Numbered from the stretch's first letter, positions 35,909-45,762 are shown. The stretch: DNA of 64,000 bases from Bradyrhizobium sp. AZCC 2262 (GCF_036924535.1 NZ_JAZHRT010000001.1:5208001-5272000); one strand, 5' to 3'. Numbers and translations are program-made. The notes: generated by a model not told the origin, from the letters alone.

Positions 35909-38900
35909 TCAATGAAGCGGCGCTCCACTCACGATGCGGGCGGCCGGATGAGCCGGCGCAATGAAGCCAAAGATGGCGCCACGTGGCACGTTCGGGCTCG
36001 CCCACAATCGTCCGTCATGCGCTTCGATAATCGACCGGCAGATCGACAGCCCAAGCCCTAATCCGTCCGATTTCGTGGTGTAGAACGCCTCGAACACCCG
36101 GTCGAGATCCGCCGGTGCGAAGCCCGGACCTGAATCTTGCACCTCGACTGACACGCCATCCGGTTCGCGACGCGTGCTGATGAGCACTTCCCGCTCCTCT
36201 TCGCCGACGTCGCGCATCGCTTCGATGGCATTGATGATCAAGTTAATTAGCACCTGTTGCAGCTGGACTCGATCTCCCTGGACATGCGGCAAGCCCTCCG
36301 CCAACTGCGTCCGCACCGAGACGTTATTGTCTGCGGCCTCGGTACGGGTGAGAGCAACAATCTCGAGGATAGCATCGTTGATCTCTACGGCGTCTTTTCG
36401 TGCGGGGGCCTTCTTGATGAGCGCGCGGATTCGCCCGACGACCTCGCCTGCGCGATTCCCCTCCTTGACAATACGAGAGAGCGCGTCATCCACCTCATGA
36501 AAGTTCGGCGGCGCTGCGCTTAGGAAACGCCGAGCGGCTAACGCGTATGTGACTGCCGCTGTAATCGGCTGGTTCACTTCATGGGTGATTGAGGCCGTCA
36601 ATTGGCCCATCGTCGCGACGCGGTTCGCGTGCGCGAGCTCTAGTTGCGCCTGCGCCAATCGCGCCAGCGCTCGTATGCGATCCTCAATGTCCGTCAATAG
36701 AACGTACCAGCGCACGATGCTCCCGGTGTCATCGCGAACCGCGCCGCCGCGGGTTTCAAACCACCGATATTCGCCGTCGAACCGGCGCAGACGTTGTTCG
36801 AAGTGGTAGGGAATCTCGGAGACTATCGCTCTCTTAAAATTCTCAAGCATATCAGGAAGGTCTTCAGGATGCACCATATCGGTTGTTACCCAGTCTTTCT
36901 GCTCTTCCACCGGTCGGCCAAAATACTCGACGCATTGGCGATTGACGGTTTCGACTTCACCGTTCGGGGTCATGATCGCAACGAGACCGGCGATCCCGTC
37001 AAGTGCTGAACGTGCACTTCGCTCGCTTGCCCGCAATGCTTCCTCGGCGTACTTGCGTTCTGTTATGTCTGTCGCAGTGCCTATCAATTCGATGAGCTCT
37101 CCGTTCCCATCGAGGAACGTGTGCCATGTTGAACTAACGTGCTTCACTGTGCCGTCGGGCAGCACAATCCTAAACTCGTCGAAGCTGCCAACTTTTTCGT
37201 TGACCACCCTCGCTTGTCTTTCGTCTACCCTGTTGCGATCCTCGGGATGAACTCGTTGCCGAAAGTTCCTGCGGGTCGGTAGATCCACCTCTGGATCCAA
37301 GCCGTAAATTCGGAACATTTCCTCGGAGCAGAAGAGCACTTTCTGGCTGCGGGCGTCCCATGCCCAGGTGCCAGTGTGGGTCAGCTTCTGCGTTTCGGCT
37401 AAATAAGCTTCACTTCGCACCAGAGCTTGTTCGGCCCGCTTGCGCTCCGTCAGATCGAGCACGAACGCGACGCCCTGGTTACCGCCCTCTTCAAATGTTG
37501 CCCCACCTATCAGTATGGGCACACGGCTACCGTCTTTTCTCGTGAATTCTTTTTCGAACGGCTCGAACCGACCGCTGCTTTTTTGCTGTTCGATCCTTGC
37601 GTTATTCCTGTCGCGCCAGTCGGGCGGCGTCAGGTCCGCCCACCTTATACAGCCCGAAAACAGTTCTTCGCGATTATAGCTCACCATGCGAAGGAATTCG
37701 TCGTTGGCCTCAAGAATGCGACCGTCGAAATCCCAGACGAAAATCCCGATGATGTTGGAATCGACCAGGCGTCTGATCTTCGCTTCGCTTTCCCGCAACG
37801 CTTCTTCGGCGCACTTGCGCTCTGTCAAATCGAGCACGAATGCGACGCCTTCGTTGCCACCCTCTTCGAACAGCGCGCCTCCAATCAGCACGGGGACGCG
37901 GCTGCCATCCTTTCGGAAAAACTCCTTCTCGTACGGCCGAGCAATCGTATTTGAGTTAAGTTCCGCCAGGGCGCGCTTGTCGCGCTCGCGCCATTCCGGT
38001 GGGGTCAGGTCCGTCCAGCGTATGCGGCCTGAAACCAGATCGTCCCGCTCCTGTCCCACTAGATGAAGAAACGCGTCATTGGCCTCAAGAACCCGACCTT
38101 CCAGGCCCGTAATGAAGATTCCGATGATGTTGGAGTCGACCAGGCGCCGGATCTTCGCTTCGCGGTCCCGCAGTGCCTCCTCGGCGCGCCTGCGTTCTGT
38201 TACGTCTGTCGCAGTGCCGATGAACGCGATGAGCTCTCCGTTCCCGTCGAGAACGGGGTGCCCCGATGAAATGACGTGCTTAACTGTTCCGTCAGGCAGC
38301 AGAACCCTGTACTCGTCGAAGCTGTCAACTTTTTCGTTGACCACCCTCGCAAATCTCTCGTCTACCCTGTTGCGATCCTCCGGATGGACTCGTTGCCGAA
38401 AGTTCTTGCGGGTCGGTAAATCCTCCTGCGGATCCAATCCGTAAATTCGAAACATTTCCTCAGAGCAGTAGAGCACCTTCTGGCTACGGGCGTCCCATGC
38501 CCAACTGCCGGTGTGGGTCAGCTTCTGCGTTTCGGTTAAATAGCGTTCGCTCCGCCGTAAGTCGGCGGTTCGTTCCACCACTTTGACCTCGAGCTCGTCA
38601 CGGGCCTGACGAAGCTCTTGCTCTGCATGGCGTCGCACGGCGCTGACCCAGCCGACACCCAAGGCGCAGAATATGCAAAAGGTTAAATAGACGAGATCGG
38701 CAGAGCTTATTGGGCTGAAGGAAAAAGAGGGACGTAGGAAGAAGTAATTGAGGCTAATGACTGAGAGGGCAATTGCGAGCACACCTGGCCCGGTTCCAGC
38801 GTACCAAACGGTCACAGCGACTGCGAACAGGAACGGCGTCAAAATAGCTTCGAAATACCGCAGTACGAGGAAAGCCAAGCCATTTGCGATTGCTACGGAC

Positions 38901-38968
38901 AGAATTGCAATGCCGTACCGGAGAATCGTCGGCATGGGTGTTAGCGATGAAGGGTCCCGATGCGCCAT
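35909..38968 (-). CDS. Hybrid-sensing histidine kinase: DUF4118 membrane domain plus five PAS
   Basis: Start ATG 38968 is supported by GAGG; the frame runs on to 39361 but that part looks noncoding. The 1019-aa protein has a KdpD-like four-helix membrane module (residues about 15-110: YGIAILSVAIANGLAFLVL ... LVYLTFCIFCALGVGW) and a coiled coil. Five PAS/PAC domains follow to about residue 775. Then come the HisKA H-box GQLTASITHEVNQPITAA and an HATPase (LQQVLINLIINAIEAM, DSGPGFAP, GLGLGLSICRSII). PAS1 and PAS4 are near-duplicates, and PAS2 and PAS3 likewise. No heme His pocket is obvious. It shares its two ends with the kinase at 62521. Confidence 0.9.
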   Translation of the reverse strand: MAHRDPSSLTPMPTILRYGIAILSVAIANGLAFLVLRYFEAILTPFLFAVAVTVWYAGTGPGVLAIALSVISLNYFFLRPSFSFSPISSADLVYLTFCIFCALGVGWVSAVRRHAEQELRQARDELEVKVVERTADLRRSERYLTETQKLTHTGSWAWDARSQKVLYCSEEMFRIYGLDPQEDLPTRKNFRQRVHPEDRNRVDERFARVVNEKVDSFDEYRVLLPDGTVKHVISSGHPVLDGNGELIAFIGTATDVTERRRAEEALRDREAKIRRLVDSNIIGIFITGLEGRVLEANDAFLHLVGQERDDLVSGRIRWTDLTPPEWRERDKRALAELNSNTIARPYEKEFFRKDGSRVPVLIGGALFEEGGNEGVAFVLDLTERKCAEEALRESEAKIRRLVDSNIIGIFVWDFDGRILEANDEFLRMVSYNREELFSGCIRWADLTPPDWRDRNNARIEQQKSSGRFEPFEKEFTRKDGSRVPILIGGATFEEGGNQGVAFVLDLTERKRAEQALVRSEAYLAETQKLTHTGTWAWDARSQKVLFCSEEMFRIYGLDPEVDLPTRRNFRQRVHPEDRNRVDERQARVVNEKVGSFDEFRIVLPDGTVKHVSSTWHTFLDGNGELIELIGTATDITERKYAEEALRASERSARSALDGIAGLVAIMTPNGEVETVNRQCVEYFGRPVEEQKDWVTTDMVHPEDLPDMLENFKRAIVSEIPYHFEQRLRRFDGEYRWFETRGGAVRDDTGSIVRWYVLLTDIEDRIRALARLAQAQLELAHANRVATMGQLTASITHEVNQPITAAVTYALAARRFLSAAPPNFHEVDDALSRIVKEGNRAGEVVGRIRALIKKAPARKDAVEINDAILEIVALTRTEAADNNVSVRTQLAEGLPHVQGDRVQLQQVLINLIINAIEAMRDVGEEEREVLISTRREPDGVSVEVQDSGPGFAPADLDRVFEAFYTTKSDGLGLGLSICRSIIEAHDGRLWASPNVPRGAIFGFIAPAHPAARIVSGAPLH

Positions 38969-39364
38969 GGCTTGCCTCATTTGTGAGCCAGCCGACCAAC
39001 GAGGAGCAATGCGCGAAAGTTGGTGACGGCATGAGGGGATAAGGCGGCGTATCGTGGGGTGTTCGAAGCCTCCTCTTCTCCACTGAAGGAGTGATACGCC
39101 CAGACCGACACTAACGTTTTCCAACTCTCCCAACCAAGAACTTTTTGCGGACCCGCTGAACCGAGGCCTTGCGCAACGGCTGCGCCAGCGCTTCTGGGCA
39201 GGCCTTCGAGGCCGAAGTGCAAGGAAGAATGCACCGACGAAGTATGCCCGCTGGCGGCCCGACCCCGTCGTGAATGACCCGTCTCGGACGTGTCCCTCGT
39301 GGCAACACTCGCCGCTTCCGGGATTAGGCCGGCATAAGTCGGCGCGTGACCGTCTCAGCACCCA
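38969..39364. other. 396-bp gap between two kinase genes
   Basis: This is DNA between the His-less kinase stop and the five-PAS kinase start, both leftward. Open frames cross it but read as noncoding. It could hold a separate promoter for the five-PAS kinase. Confidence 0.4.
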
Positions 39365-40198
39365 TCACGATGCTCGAGCCGTGTGAGCAGGCAATGTGAA
39401 TTGAAAGATGGCGCCGCAGGGCGCGTTCGCCCTCGCCCACAGTCGCCCACCGTGCGCTTCGATGATGGAACGGCAGATGGCCAAACCTATGCCCATGCCT
39501 TGCACCTTGGTAGTGTAGAAGGCCTCGAATAGGCGGTCCACACTCTTCAGATCCAGTCCCGGACCCGAATCTCCTACCGCCACCAACGCGCCGTTTGACT
39601 CCGCTTTCCCGGTACAGATCAGCAATTCGCGTGCTCCTCCGCGCATGCCGCTCATTGCCTCGACGGCGTTGATAATCAAATTGAGGATTACTTGCTGCAG
39701 TTGCACCCAATCTGCTTGGACAACCGGCGATGGCTCTGCGAACCGCGTCTGCACTGATACGCCGTTTTTCGTCGCCTCGCCACGCGTCAACTCAATCACG
39801 TCGCGGATCGCTGCATTGATCTCCGCGCGCTCCCTCTTCGGCGGCGCCTCCTTGAGGAGGCCGCGGATCCGGTAGATCACGTCGCTTGCTCGATAGGCCT
39901 CCCTCACGATGCAATCGAGCGCTTCCCGTACCTCGTCCAGGTCCGGCGGTCGACGATCCAGAAAGTGCCGAGCGGCCTGAGCGTTGGTGACTATCGCTGC
40001 AATGCGCTGCGTCACTTCAGGGGCGATCGAGGCCGTGAGCCGTCCTATCGTTGCGATCCGATCGACGTGCGCGAGATCGACCTGCGCCTCGCGCAAGACT
40101 TCGGTGGCCAGCGTCATGGCGTGCGTTCGGATTAGTGCGGCATCAAAGTCTTTTTTAGTATCGTCTTGCGCGGCGCCCAGATGTCGAATGTAGATCAT
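39365..40198 (-). CDS. Histidine-kinase homologue lacking the phospho-acceptor His
   Basis: ATG 40198 follows GGGAG at 8 nt. The 277-aa protein has a short N-terminal region with no recognised sensor, a HisKA-like dimerisation helix and an HATPase. The H-box reads GRLTASIAPEVTQRIAAI, where the neighbours have SITHEVNQPITAA: the His is Pro (codon CCT, one base from CAT), and Asn and Pro are also changed. The ATP site is kept: LQQVILNLIINAVEAM, GDSGPGLD and GMGIGLAICRSIIEAHGG. It cannot autophosphorylate in the usual way. It may bind ATP and phosphorylate a partner subunit, or act as a decoy or heterodimer partner of the five-PAS kinase downstream. Confidence 0.85.
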   Translation of the reverse strand: MIYIRHLGAAQDDTKKDFDAALIRTHAMTLATEVLREAQVDLAHVDRIATIGRLTASIAPEVTQRIAAIVTNAQAARHFLDRRPPDLDEVREALDCIVREAYRASDVIYRIRGLLKEAPPKRERAEINAAIRDVIELTRGEATKNGVSVQTRFAEPSPVVQADWVQLQQVILNLIINAVEAMSGMRGGARELLICTGKAESNGALVAVGDSGPGLDLKSVDRLFEAFYTTKVQGMGIGLAICRSIIEAHGGRLWARANAPCGAIFQFTLPAHTARAS

Positions 40199-40613
40199 GG
40201 TGCTCTCCCTTTGCATCTTCGGCGGAGCACGAGACCGCGCGAAGGCCTGTCCGGCGGCATAAACATCCCTCCGAATGATCAATCTCCTCTTGGAGGGGTT
40301 TGATCCGGTCCGGAGGCCCTTGCTTTTTTCATGTGGAATTTTGGCCTGTTGCGCGCCTTCAAGAGACGGGTCGGGCTCAATGTCCAAATCTGGCTACTTC
40401 GGGATCGGCAATTTGCGCGCATTTTGCTAAATAGGCGGAAACAGCTCCGTCAAGCCGGTGGAGTATCATAATACCGCATCGACAACGCCTTTTTGGTGTC
40501 CGCGGTGCCTCGAGGCGCTGCGGCGCCGTTCGCCGCAACAGCGCGTTTCGCCACGGTCGGAAACTGGACAGCGCCGTCGCAAGGAGCGCGTCCATAGTAA
40601 ACCAGGTGCAGTG
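40199..40613. other. 415-bp divergent region between kinase homologue and GAF-AraC regulator
   Basis: Promoters for both divergent genes should lie here. No palindrome or hairpin stands out. Frames reaching upstream of both called starts look noncoding. Confidence 0.4.
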
Positions 40614-41987
40614 ATGGGACTCTCGGAGCGGTCTGCAAGCTCGCTCGACACTATCGCGGGGCACGCTGAACACGTTTATTCGGTTGCCGAGGGGGCCACG
40701 CCTCCGCTGGGGATACAAACGGTATCAAGCTCCTGGCAAAGATCGGCAAAACAACACGGCCTCGATCCACTCGACAGCAAGGCGCCGCGCATCGTCACGT
40801 CTGCTGAGTTGAAACATTTTCGCGAACCGCTCGATAAGCTCATCTCCAGCGCCCAAGAAGAGCTGGATGAATTATACAACGTGGTTCGTGAGGCGGGATA
40901 TGCCGTCTTGCTCTGTGATAGCTCGGGCGTCGCGGTCGCGCATCGTGGTGAAGATGCGCTGGCAAGCCAGTTCCAATATTGGGGAACTTGGCTCGGCGGG
41001 GTGTGGTCCGAGGACGTGGAGGGCACAAACGGTATCGGCACCGTCATCGCCGAAGAGCGGCCTGTCACCGTTCACAGAAGCCAGCATTTTAGGTCGCGAC
41101 ACATCAACTTGAGCTGCTCTGGTGCGCCGGTGTTCGCGGCGGACGGCCGACTGATAGCAGTCCTGGACGTCTCCGCCATAGATCCTGAACTCTCCGAACG
41201 AGCGCACGCGTTGACTGGTGCGCTCACCATACGATCGGCGCGCGCAATAGAAGAGCGATTTTTTCGTGAGCAGTTCCGTCGAGAGTGGATCGTCGCAGTA
41301 GCGCCGCCGGAGGGAGGCGCTCCGGGCATGCTGCTGGCGATTGACGGCAACCAACGCATCATCGGCGCAAACCGGGCCGCGCGCACGTCCCTCCTGCTCG
41401 ATGATCGCGGGCTCCAGGCCGGTACCAGCTTGTGGTCGATTTTCGAGCGAGACATCGACCTCTTCCGACGCCAGAACCGGACCGATATCTCTACGCGATT
41501 GCTGATCGCCGGCAGCGATGACAGTCGGCCAGTGCTTGTGACTCCACCCGATCACCCAATGACTGCCTCGAGCAGTCCAACGAACTACAACCTGCACACG
41601 CGCCCTCGCCTGGGCTCGATCGATATTTCGAGGCTGCCGCCAGCCCTACAAGCACAGGGCGGATTGTCGCCCGGCGCGATGCGTCGGGTGCGGGAATACG
41701 TGGAAGTGCATTTGGGCGAAAGTATCGATCTGTCGATGCTGGCTGGAGTCGCCGGACTATCAATGCATCATTTTGCGCGACAATTTAAACAATCGGCCGG
41801 GGTGACGCCGCATGCCTACCTCACGCAAAAACGAGTCGAACGTGCCCAGGAGATGTTGGTCCAAACGGGTCTCCCGTTAGCGGAAATTGCGTTCGCCGTG
41901 GGCTTCTTCGACCAAGGTCATCTAGCGCGTCATTTCCGTCATAAGCTAGGTACTACTCCTCGAGAGTTTCGGTGGTCGCAACGCTAG
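40614..41987 (+). CDS. AcoR-like GAF sensor fused to an AraC-type DNA-binding domain
   Basis: A 457-aa regulator. Residues about 30-230 match the sensor half of AcoR-type activators: SSWQRSAKQHGLDP at the start, then a GAF domain with GVWSEDVEGTNGIGTVIAEERPVTVH and SCSGAPVFAADGRLIAVLDVSA. A PAS-like stretch follows (MLLAIDGNQRIIGANRAAR). In AcoR the next part would be a sigma-54 AAA+ domain; here it is absent, and the C-terminus is an AraC double HTH (MRRVREYVEVHLGESIDLSMLAGVAGLSMHHFARQFK, AEIAFAVGFFDQGHLARHFRHKLG). So an enhancer-type sensor drives a sigma-70-type regulator. ATG 40614 is chosen because homology begins there. Confidence 0.88.
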   Translation: MGLSERSASSLDTIAGHAEHVYSVAEGATPPLGIQTVSSSWQRSAKQHGLDPLDSKAPRIVTSAELKHFREPLDKLISSAQEELDELYNVVREAGYAVLLCDSSGVAVAHRGEDALASQFQYWGTWLGGVWSEDVEGTNGIGTVIAEERPVTVHRSQHFRSRHINLSCSGAPVFAADGRLIAVLDVSAIDPELSERAHALTGALTIRSARAIEERFFREQFRREWIVAVAPPEGGAPGMLLAIDGNQRIIGANRAARTSLLLDDRGLQAGTSLWSIFERDIDLFRRQNRTDISTRLLIAGSDDSRPVLVTPPDHPMTASSSPTNYNLHTRPRLGSIDISRLPPALQAQGGLSPGAMRRVREYVEVHLGESIDLSMLAGVAGLSMHHFARQFKQSAGVTPHAYLTQKRVERAQEMLVQTGLPLAEIAFAVGFFDQGHLARHFRHKLGTTPREFRWSQR

Positions 41988-42128
41988 AAACAAACGGGCT
42001 TTTGATACATACACTCGCTCATGCCGTCAAATAAACCGAACGCAGCAGCCAATTGCCGGCATGATTGGATCGGCCATGACGCCGGCGATCGGCTGCTGGT
42101 CCGTCCGGCAAATACTCCCCTAGCCCGA

Positions 42129-45008
42129 TCAAGGGTCAATTGAAACCTTTACCGGCACGAACCTCCCGGCGCCCGCGCTGACAACGCTACCATGCGAGTA
42201 TGATCCCTTTAAAACCTGCTTTGCCAACCCCAGATCGAACGTGTCGAAACCTTCCCGGAACTTGCCGTAGGTCGTTTGCAGCGTCTTCCACGCCGCCTCC
42301 TTTCGCCCGACTGACGTTTCAGCGATCACACTGCTGGTGGCGGCCCTGAGCGCCCATGACAGGCTCGCCTGCTCGGTCGACAACGCGAGGGCGCGCTCAA
42401 AATACTCCCTGCAGACCGCCAGCCCTTCGTTATTGCCCAACGCCAGTTCGCCCCTGATGCGGAGCAATTCCGGAGCGTACCATTGGCGTTCGTCAAGATT
42501 GATCTTCGCAGTCTCGAAGATGTAGAGCGCCTGCCGCGGCTGGCCGGCGGCCGCCGTGGATCTCGCGAGTTCCGCCTGCATGAAAGAATTGAAAACCCCG
42601 TAGCGCGCCGCCGACAGCTTCTCCAAACCGGAATAGAGCGTCACGGCCGCTTCTTCAGCGAACCCGCGCCTTGCCTTGCAGAGGGCCTGCATGGTGAGGC
42701 CGAACCCAAGATAGCTTTCAACGGCATATTTTCCGGCATGTTCAACAAGTTCGTTGGCAAGCGCTTCGGTCTCATCATCATCCGGGCTTGTCAGATACAT
42801 GTTGAAGCTCGCCCAGGTCAGCGCGACACACAGGGGCACGGCGTGATCGAGTTGGCGTGCTTCGGCGATCGACATTCGATTGAGCCGCCGCGCATGATCG
42901 GGAGAGCCGCGCAGCCAGACCAGGTTGGCCAGAACACCCAGGGCATCGGCTTTGCGGTCGTAGCCAAATCGCTTGATAAGGGCTTGTCGCGAGGCTTCGT
43001 CGTCGCGGTGCAGCGATAGTTCGAGACAGCCTTCGGCCTCCAGCAGGCGCCCTGAATGGTGGTAAGTGACGCCGCGCATGTAGTTGGCCATCGCGATGGC
43101 ACCGCGATCGCCACTCCGCTCTGCGACGTCACCGCAGCGGTCGGCCAGTTCGACCGCCTCAGGATAATTTGGGATGCGAATTTGGTGGGCCCAGAGAACA
43201 AGCAGGGAGACCAGCTGATATTCGGTATCCTTGAGGCCCTCGGCAAGAAGGCGCGCCTTGGCCCAGGTCGCGTAGGACTTCTCAGTCATGCCACCCGTGA
43301 ACATCATGCAACTGGCAAGCGCCGACTGAATGATCATCTCTTGTCGTGTGCCTGAATTCACGTCGTCGATTCGACTTATCGCCTTTCTCATCCACTCCCG
43401 GCATTCGGTGAGCAGCGCCATACCCATCCAGGTGCCTGCCGACGCCGCGGCGAGTTCGATGCCGAGTTTCGCATCACCCCCGGCGGAGAACGCCCAGTTC
43501 AGGGCGGCTCTAAGATTGTCGACCTCGATTCCGAGCGCCTTGGGCCAGCTCGACACATCTATCGCGGCGCCCTGTTTGAACAAGTCGCTGAAGTAAAGGG
43601 CGTGACGGCCGTGAAAGACATTCTGCTCATCGCTTTCGGCCAGTCGCTGCAAGGTAAAAGCGCGTGTGGTATCGAGCAACCGCAGCCGCGATTCCTGTCC
43701 ATAGGCGGTAATCAATGATTTCGACCGAAGCCCCCAAACACAGTCCGACACTCTCGCTTCGTCAACCTTGTCATCCGCGACAACTGCGATCGCCGCCTTA
43801 AACGTAAATCCGCCGGAGAAAACGCCCAGCCTGCTCAATACGAGCCTCTCCCGCTCATCGAGCAGGCCATAGCTCCATTCGAGCGCGGCATTTAGGGTCT
43901 GATGCCGGGCTGCCGCAGTCCGACGCCCTGCCCATGACAGATTCAGGTGGTCGTCAAGCAGGCTTGCAGTCTTGGCAAGACCATAAACGTCGACCCTGCA
44001 GGCCGCGAGTTCGATCGCCAGGGCGATACCATCCAGACGCCGGCAGATGCCGGCTGCAATCGGCGCATCAGTGTCGACCAGGTCGAATTGACCTCGCACG
44101 GCCCGCACGCGCTCGACCAACAGCTGAATGGCTGGATATTCAAGCGCCCGCGATGCCGATATCGCCTGATCGTCCGGAGGACATGCAAGCGCGGAGAGCT
44201 CGTGGACATTTTCACCTTCGACACGAAGCGCTTCCCGACTGGTCGTGAGAATGTGCAATGTTGGCACACGGCAAAACAGCGGTTCCGCGAGAGCGGAAGC
44301 TTCCTCGATCAGATGTTCGCAACTGTCGAGGACGAGCAGCGTCGGAGCTTCCAGCAAGTGATCGATCAGGGCCGGCACAACATCATTGGTTTGTACCGCC
44401 AGTCCGAATGAGCTCGCCACGGCGGGCGCAACGAGGGAGGCGTCGAGAGGGCTCAGGTCCACGAAGCGGACCCGCTCGTTGAAGATCGAACGCATCTCAT
44501 GGGCGACTGCAACCGCAACCGTGGTCTTGCCGATACCGCCGGGGCCAACGATCGTAACGAACTTCTCCGCGGCCAGCTTCGCCTGAATCGTGGCGATAGC
44601 GTGCGTTCGACCAACCACGCGCGTCAAACGGGCGGGTAGCCGTGACCTCGAAGAGAAGTCGATTTCGGATGTCCCTTCGGAGGGTGACGTTATCGGAACA
44701 ATGAAGCTGTAACCGCGACCGGATTCGTTCGTGACATATCGCCTGGTGGGATCGTTTTGAGCCAGCGCCTTGCGCAGCGCCGAGATGTGCACGCGGAGGC
44801 TAACGTCATCAGCGCCCCGCTTTGGCCAAACGCGCTCAATCAAGGTTCTTCTGCTGACGACCTTGTTCGCTTGCTCCACCAGGACGATAAGGATGTCCAT
44901 CGCCCGCGCTCCGAGAGGCACGACCTTTGTGCCATTGGTCGGGAGCCTGTTGCCGATCGACAACTCAAACGGACCGAAGCTCAGAACTTTCCCGTTTTGA
45001 CCGCTCAT
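42129..45008 (-). CDS. Winged-helix / STAND-ATPase / TPR transcriptional regulator (959 aa)
   Basis: This paralogue of the gene at 30992 has the same plan. The winged helix is at residues about 8-105 (LSFGPFELSIGNR, VVPLGARAMDILIVLVEQANKVV, RVHISALRKALA, NESGRGYSFIVPI). The ATPase is at about 145-400 with P-loop GPGGIGKTT, Walker B LLVLDSCEHLI and CRRLDGIALAIELAA. A long helical-repeat C-terminus follows. In the first copy the Walker B box reads ILDNCEH. Both copies look intact. It is upstream of nothing in its own direction except a 3' gap, and just left of the broken AraC gene. Confidence 0.85.
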   Translation of the reverse strand: MSGQNGKVLSFGPFELSIGNRLPTNGTKVVPLGARAMDILIVLVEQANKVVSRRTLIERVWPKRGADDVSLRVHISALRKALAQNDPTRRYVTNESGRGYSFIVPITSPSEGTSEIDFSSRSRLPARLTRVVGRTHAIATIQAKLAAEKFVTIVGPGGIGKTTVAVAVAHEMRSIFNERVRFVDLSPLDASLVAPAVASSFGLAVQTNDVVPALIDHLLEAPTLLVLDSCEHLIEEASALAEPLFCRVPTLHILTTSREALRVEGENVHELSALACPPDDQAISASRALEYPAIQLLVERVRAVRGQFDLVDTDAPIAAGICRRLDGIALAIELAACRVDVYGLAKTASLLDDHLNLSWAGRRTAAARHQTLNAALEWSYGLLDERERLVLSRLGVFSGGFTFKAAIAVVADDKVDEARVSDCVWGLRSKSLITAYGQESRLRLLDTTRAFTLQRLAESDEQNVFHGRHALYFSDLFKQGAAIDVSSWPKALGIEVDNLRAALNWAFSAGGDAKLGIELAAASAGTWMGMALLTECREWMRKAISRIDDVNSGTRQEMIIQSALASCMMFTGGMTEKSYATWAKARLLAEGLKDTEYQLVSLLVLWAHQIRIPNYPEAVELADRCGDVAERSGDRGAIAMANYMRGVTYHHSGRLLEAEGCLELSLHRDDEASRQALIKRFGYDRKADALGVLANLVWLRGSPDHARRLNRMSIAEARQLDHAVPLCVALTWASFNMYLTSPDDDETEALANELVEHAGKYAVESYLGFGLTMQALCKARRGFAEEAAVTLYSGLEKLSAARYGVFNSFMQAELARSTAAAGQPRQALYIFETAKINLDERQWYAPELLRIRGELALGNNEGLAVCREYFERALALSTEQASLSWALRAATSSVIAETSVGRKEAAWKTLQTTYGKFREGFDTFDLGLAKQVLKGSYSHGSVVSAGAGRFVPVKVSIDP

Positions 45009-45041
45009 GGGATGTTCCTTATCCGCGCTGGTTCAATCACC

Positions 45042-45579
45042 TTACTGCTGTGTCTCGTGCTCACGCCGCCAGTTCGCTGGACTTTGCCCAAAGGCTTGCC
45101 TGAATAGTCTGCACAGATGTGCCTGATCCGAAAATCCAACGCTCAGCGCGATTTCGCTCAACGAAGCTGAACCGGTTATCATCAGATGGCAAGCCTTCTC
45201 CAGCCGCCTCTTGACCACGTAAGCGTGTGGCGGTTCTCCGAAGCTTAGCTTGAACGACCGCGAGAAGTGCGCCGGGGTTCGCCGCGCTTCGGCGCTGAGG
45301 TCCTGCGTGTGAATGGTCCGGTGCAAGTTCTTGTCGATAAAAGTTCGCACCCGCGCGACCTGCCAGCCCCCCTGTCCTGGATCGCTTCGCGCCAGAACAG
45401 CGTTCAATCTCCGACCGCAAGATAGTGGCGGCCTTGGCCAGCGAGGCCTTCGCCGCCTCGCGGTCGTGCTCGAACTCGCGCCTAACCACTTCGAGAAGCT
45501 GCGCCAGGCTGCCCGCCAAATGGCCGAACTGAAGACCGGCTGGCGGGTAATTCGGTGCAGTGCTTTGAGACGCGTCCAT
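45042..45579 (-). pseudogene. AraC-family regulator, frameshifted in a G6 run
   Basis: The N-terminal frame begins at ATG 45579 with GAGGG 6 nt upstream and reads MDASQSTAPNYPPAGLQFGHLAGSL ... EIERCSGAK. The C-terminal frame carries the AraC DNA-binding domain: WQVARVRTFIDKNLHRTIHTQDLSAEARRTPAHFSRSFK and SEIALSVGFSDQAHLCRLFRQAFG. They join only if one G is removed from the six-G run near 45370 (or two are added). With five G the junction reads RTGGWQVARV, which looks natural. The gene may be intact in the cell and broken only in the sequence. It lies downstream of the FUSC efflux operon and could regulate it. Confidence 0.75.
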
Positions 45580-45762
45580 GTCAATCCCTCGAAGAGCAGC
45601 CCGGCGCAGGAGAGCATGGTGCAAACGGTCCCAGTTGGCTTGTTAAGTAGCGTTCTGAAGTATTAATTGCAGCGCAACAATGAGATAACATCGAAATATC
45701 AATTACGTACGACGGTAGTCGCAAAGTCGAGAGGCTATTTTGGACGTCTTGCCGGCTGGCAC

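Noticed and set aside
35909..38968. Tandem PAS repeats first looked like two fused kinases
   Set aside because: Only one H-box and one ATPase domain exist, so it is one kinase with duplicated PAS modules.
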